Source: Flavipsychrobacter sp. (lineage in GTDB: Bacteria > Bacteroidota > Bacteroidia > Chitinophagales > Chitinophagaceae). From it: a stretch of DNA of 53,419 nucleotides. Below are positions 50,764 to 53,419 of the stretch, piece after piece (position 1 is the stretch's first letter; each line of letters begins with the position of its first letter). The translations under genes were made by a program, and so were the position numbers. The notes below the pieces were generated by a model. It was not told the DNA's origin. It saw nothing but the letters and a program-made list of their open reading frames with translations, and did not search any database. The stretch lies in the NCBI GenBank assembly GCA_024508935.1, contig JANINW010000097.1, positions 22,858 through 76,276 on the forward strand. Reading direction: 5' to 3'.

Positions 50764-50864
50764 CGTCATTGCGAGGAGGCACGACGAAGCAATCTCGCGT
50801 AACGCTGTTTGTCTTCATACGTTGCTCTCATTCCGCGAGACTGCTTCGTACCTCGCAGTGACGG
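50764..50864. repeat. CGTCATTGCGAGGAG inverted-repeat element, copy 1
   Basis: CGTCATTGCGAGGAGGCACG with GACGAAGCAATCTCGCG forms one arm. A 33-bp spacer separates it from the opposite arm CGCGAGACTGCTTCGTACCT with CGCAGTGACGG. Related arms recur at 52.85, 52.94, 53.33 and 53.41 kb. The stretch 50614-50958 holds only this element. Confidence 0.85.
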
Positions 50865-50958
50865 GTTTTGCAAGTAAAGGCGGACAGCGCCCCATTAAGC
50901 CATTCAGCCATTGAGCAATTTTTGCTTACTTTACCGCTTCAAACCATCCCCCATTTAT

Positions 50959-51903
50959 ATGAACGTTCTGAAATACGGCTGCTGCCTGCTGGTATTGTTT
51001 TTGGCCAACGGCGCTTTTGCGGCACATACCAGCTTCACTTTTCTTAAAACCGAGATCATAATACCCGACAGCGCCGAAGCGGCTGCCGTGCTGGGTACCG
51101 ACGATGGCTATGCGGCTTATTTCTCCACCTTCGATATACAGTCTAAAACAAATGATAAGGCCAACACGGTACGCTCGCTGTACTACCAGTACGCGGCCAA
51201 ACAGGCACGGAGCTGGACTGCTGCCGAAGCCGGAAAACTGCAAACGGTATTTGCCGCCATTGCCGATTCGCTGAACAGCAAGGGCATCACACTGAACCTG
51301 CCTGAGAAGGTATACATCATCAAAAGCAGTTGCAGGGAAGAATATGAAGCATCGGGCTACACGCGCAGCGGCGAGATAGTGCTGAAGGGCAGCGAAGATA
51401 TTTCAACGCACCTGGTATCGCACGAGCTGTTCCATGTATTCAGCCGCTACAATGTAAAGAAGCGCGATGAGCTGTATAATGTATTCTACTTTAAGCGCTG
51501 TAATGCCATAGCACTGGGCAAGGCCTTCAACAACCTCAACATCACCAACCCCGACTGCCCCGAGATAGCCCACTATATACATGTAGACAGCCTGGACGGC
51601 GCACTGGTACTGTACAGCACCAAGCCTTATGCCGGCGGCAATGTGTTCCAGGACTATATACAGGTAGGGCTGGTAGTGCTGGAAGGCGGCGATAACAATA
51701 AAACAGTGAAAATGGAAAATGGCAAACCGGTAGTGAAGGAGCTGCAAAACGTACCATCGCTCTTCAGCTACATTGGCACCAATACCAATTATGTCATTCA
51801 CCCCGAAGAAATAGCCGCCGAGCATTTCTCTATGATAATGACCGGCGAGGCCCCGCGCCAGCCCGAGCTGCTGGAAAAATTCCTGTGGACGCTGAAGAAC
51901 TAA
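50959..51903 (+). CDS. Secreted putative zinc metalloprotease (HExxH)
   Basis: The start is ATG 50959 (314 residues), giving signal peptide MNVLKYGCCLLVLFLANGAFA. The mature protein contains HELFH at 155-159 within HLVSHELFHVFSRYN, the zinc-binding HExxH motif, and a downstream HPEEIAAEHFSM (281-292) whose Glu could be the third ligand, as in gluzincins. The family was not recognised by name. It is monocistronic with a terminator after it. A periplasmic or secreted peptidase role is likely; an inactive relative cannot be excluded. Confidence 0.75.
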   Translation: MNVLKYGCCLLVLFLANGAFAAHTSFTFLKTEIIIPDSAEAAAVLGTDDGYAAYFSTFDIQSKTNDKANTVRSLYYQYAAKQARSWTAAEAGKLQTVFAAIADSLNSKGITLNLPEKVYIIKSSCREEYEASGYTRSGEIVLKGSEDISTHLVSHELFHVFSRYNVKKRDELYNVFYFKRCNAIALGKAFNNLNITNPDCPEIAHYIHVDSLDGALVLYSTKPYAGGNVFQDYIQVGLVVLEGGDNNKTVKMENGKPVVKELQNVPSLFSYIGTNTNYVIHPEEIAAEHFSMIMTGEAPRQPELLEKFLWTLKN

Positions 51904-51930
51904 GCTTACTTACTACTTAATATAAAAAAG

Positions 51931-51963
51931 AGCAGCATCATGAAAATGATGCTGCTTATTTTT
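51931..51963 (+). terminator. Rho-independent terminator after the HExxH gene
   Basis: AGCAGCATCAT and ATGATGCTGCT form a perfect 11-bp stem with loop GAAA, followed by TATTTTT on the plus strand. The AAAAAAG before it allows use in the other direction too. Confidence 0.88.
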
Positions 51964-51991
51964 CACACACACTGCCGGTCTGCACATATTC

Positions 51992-52183
51992 TTATTGCCC
52001 TGTATGCACTGTATCGGCCACCACGGTATCATTTACCGGGTTTGCATCCAGGGTATTGTTGGGATCATTTACCAGTACCGCTGTATCAGCATTGGTAGTA
52101 GTATTGGTTGTCTCGTGGCTGTCCTGGCACGATGCGAAGCCTATAGCCAGCAGCGCGCACAGGTATATTGCTTTCTTTTTCAT
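51992..52183 (-). CDS. Small Asn/Thr/Asp-rich lipoprotein
   Basis: The start is ATG 52183 (63 residues, MKKKAIYLCALLAIGFASCQ) with lipobox GFASC, Cys19. The mature peptide is low in complexity (HETTNTTTNADTAVLVNDPN), acidic and probably disordered. It lies 19 bp after the glycine-zipper gene on the same strand. Small lipoproteins of this type are frequent in Bacteroidota; function unknown. Confidence 0.7.
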   Translation of the reverse strand: MKKKAIYLCALLAIGFASCQDSHETTNTTTNADTAVLVNDPNNTLDANPVNDTVVADTVHTGQ

Positions 52184-52202
52184 AGCGGGAGTTGATTTTA
52201 TG

Positions 52203-52730
52203 TTAGCGATGAATTTCGTAACCATTATTAGCGGTCCATTCTTTGGCTACATAGTCAGCATCTTCATCGTTGCGGGTATGTACGCCCAGCACTATATTGC
52301 CTTTCTTCACGCCGTCTTCATACACTTTAGCCCGCTCTTCAGGAATGCCTGCACCTACCAGCGCACCTATGATGCCGCCCGTAGCTGCACCCGCGCCTGC
52401 ACCGGCCAGTCCGGCTGCCAGCGGGCCTGCTACCACCAGCCCAAGGCCAGGCAATACCAGGTTGGTACCTATAGCTGCAATAGCACCGGCTACAGCACCC
52501 AGCGTAGTACCTATGGCCGATCCTGTGCCTGCACCTTCCAGCGCTTTATTGCCCAGTTCGGTTTTCACCACTGTATCTCCAAAATGTGTATCACGTGCTT
52601 TATCAGACATGATAACATGAATATCGTTTCCTGTATAGCCACGGCTGTTGAGGGTGGTATAGGCACGCTCTGCACTGTCCCTGTCGTTGAACATTGCTGT
52701 AACCAATCTGCGATTTGAATCTTGTGACAT
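52203..52730 (-). CDS. General-stress-type protein with glycine zipper
   Basis: The 175-residue protein starts with a YflT/GSP17M-like alpha/beta domain (LVTAMFNDRDSAERAYTTLN, NDIHVIMSDKARD). A central glycine-zipper region (about 65-125: AGTGSAIGTTLGAVAGAIAA, GPLAAGLAGAGAGAATGGII) can insert in or line a membrane. The C-terminus returns to the soluble pattern (YEDGVKKGNIVLGVHTRNDE). The family is linked to general stress. It heads a two-gene unit with the small lipoprotein. Confidence 0.85.
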   Translation of the reverse strand: MSQDSNRRLVTAMFNDRDSAERAYTTLNSRGYTGNDIHVIMSDKARDTHFGDTVVKTELGNKALEGAGTGSAIGTTLGAVAGAIAAIGTNLVLPGLGLVVAGPLAAGLAGAGAGAATGGIIGALVGAGIPEERAKVYEDGVKKGNIVLGVHTRNDEDADYVAKEWTANNGYEIHR

Positions 52731-52841
52731 AGTATCTCCTTTTTTTTTGGGTGGATATGATTAAATACCATGCCATGAGGGAAGTATCATTGCGCCGCAC
52801 TTCTGCTAACGGGATTAATTTGTTTCTAATCAAACCCGTAA

Positions 52842-52980
52842 TAAACAGCCCCTCATTTCGCGAGACTGCTTCGTGCCTCGCAGTGACGGAAGTTTGTGTG
52901 TCGCGATGTTGTTTCTTGCCTCATTACCCCTACACGTCATTGCGAGGAGGTACGACGAAGCAATCTCGCGTAATGCTGGT
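52842..52980. repeat. CGTCATTGCGAGGAG repeat block, copy 2 (left of GIY-YIG gene)
   Basis: Starts TAAACAGCCCCTCATTTCGC, continues with the arm CGCGAGACTGCTTCGTGCCT, a spacer with TGTCGCGATGTTGTTTCTTG, then the opposite arm CGTCATTGCGAGGAGGTACG to CTCGCGTAA. It is nearly identical to the block after the GIY-YIG gene. Confidence 0.9.
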
Positions 52981-53016
52981 CGCTCGCGTGTTGTCTGCAT
53001 TTTTTATCTTTATTTC

Positions 53017-53316
53017 ATGTTTAAAGGAGGTGCGGTATATATTATGTCTTGTCCAGATAAAACGACATTATACATAGGCGTGACTTCCGATCTTTACAAC
53101 AGGGTGCTACAACATAAAGAAAGATTCTACCCGAAAAGTTTTACGGCCCATTATAATTGCGTAATACTTGTATACTTCAAATGGTTTGAAGGTATTGAAG
53201 AAGCGATAGCTGAAGAGAAGCGGCTAAAAGGTGGCAGCCGCAAGAGCAAGATCAGTTTGATTGAGGCTTCCAATAAAGAGTGGAATGATTTATTTTCTTC
53301 TTTAGACCCATGGTAA
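53017..53316 (+). CDS. GIY-YIG family endonuclease
   Basis: The start is ATG 53017 (99 residues), which keeps the whole domain; a GGAGG lies downstream, before an internal ATG at 53042 that would remove the first motif. The GIY-YIG signature is present as AVYIM (6-10) and LYIGVTSDLYNRVLQHK (18-34), with Arg29 as the conserved catalytic arginine and Glu67 in EEKRLKGGSR as the probable metal ligand. The end, KISLIEASNKEWNDLF, is typical of the single-domain UPF0213/YhbQ-like group. It is bracketed by two near-identical repeat blocks, and its stop codon lies in the right block. This suggests a repeat-associated nuclease; its target is not known. Confidence 0.9.
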   Translation: MFKGGAVYIMSCPDKTTLYIGVTSDLYNRVLQHKERFYPKSFTAHYNCVILVYFKWFEGIEEAIAEEKRLKGGSRKSKISLIEASNKEWNDLFSSLDPW

Positions 53317-53419
53317 ACAGCCCCTCATTTCGCGAGACTGCTTCGTACCTCGCAGTGACGGGGGTGTGTGTCGCGATGTTGTTTCTTGCCTCATTACCCC
53401 TACACGTCATTGCGAGGAG
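53314..53419. repeat. CGTCATTGCGAGGAG repeat block, copy 3 (right of GIY-YIG gene, cut by window edge)
   Basis: Starts TAAACAGCCCCTCATTTCGC and matches the left block to the window end (CGTCATTGCGAGGAG) with only a few differences. The start-to-start distance between blocks is 472 bp, so gene plus repeat may be a tandem or mobile unit. Confidence 0.9.

Overview
This window looks like a Bacteroidota chromosome, probably Chitinophagaceae or a close relative. The supporting signs are promoters of the Bacteroidota type (TTTG-N19-TAnnTTTG), a heavy-metal RND pump fused to its outer-membrane factor, a Kup/Kdp-type/porin operon, PAS-rich histidine kinases with stand-alone receivers, and the dispersed CGTCATTGCGAGGAG repeat family. 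No rRNA, tRNA or CRISPR array was recognised.

Region by region. (1) 1-9.3 kb, minus strand: a persulfide dioxygenase-like MBL/rhodanese protein (cut by the window edge), a TauE/SafE exporter, a potassium operon (KdpD-like kinase, KdpE-like regulator, kup, porin) and a Crp/Fnr regulator. Four near-identical palindromes, GGTGA-N6-TCACC, lie 33-34 bp from a -7-like box upstream of the MBL gene, tauE, a 43-codon ORF and the metal-efflux operon; they probably define the regulon of the local Crp/Fnr protein. (2) 9.2-18.2 kb, mostly plus strand: a metal-efflux operon (small secreted protein, CzcA-TolC fusion, CusB-type adaptor, lipoprotein), then a DinB protein, an amine oxidase and a CPBP protease. 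(3) 18.2-48.0 kb, minus strand: the late genes of a siphovirus-like prophage, read right to left: TerS, truncated TerL, scaffold-like protein, capsid, neck and tail proteins, tape measure, tail tip and fibre proteins, holin candidates, unimolecular spanin candidate, GH19 endolysin. Integrase, repressor, replication genes, portal and the TerL nuclease are absent. (4) Plus-strand or AT-rich cargo interrupts the late genes: two related lipoproteins with matching promoters (25.5-27.2 kb), a repeat-bracketed cassette with an OMP, FIST protein, histidine kinase and receiver (38.3-43.4 kb), and a two-gene cytosolic plus membrane pair (43.5-45.0 kb) that resembles an abortive-infection module in layout only. 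(5) 48.5-53.4 kb: a receiver protein, a duplicated small-protein gene with duplicated leaders, a secreted HExxH protein, a glycine-zipper stress protein, and a GIY-YIG nuclease gene between two near-identical repeat blocks.

The observations most worth following are a CTT-TGA +1 frameshift candidate (the RF2 type of site) joining two overlapping ORFs just before the tape measure gene, the Crp/Fnr regulon with constant promoter geometry, the lipoprotein pair and the two-gene pair carried in the prophage, the signal peptides on three virion-type proteins, and the GIY-YIG/repeat element. Function calls rest on reading motifs by eye; no database search was possible.
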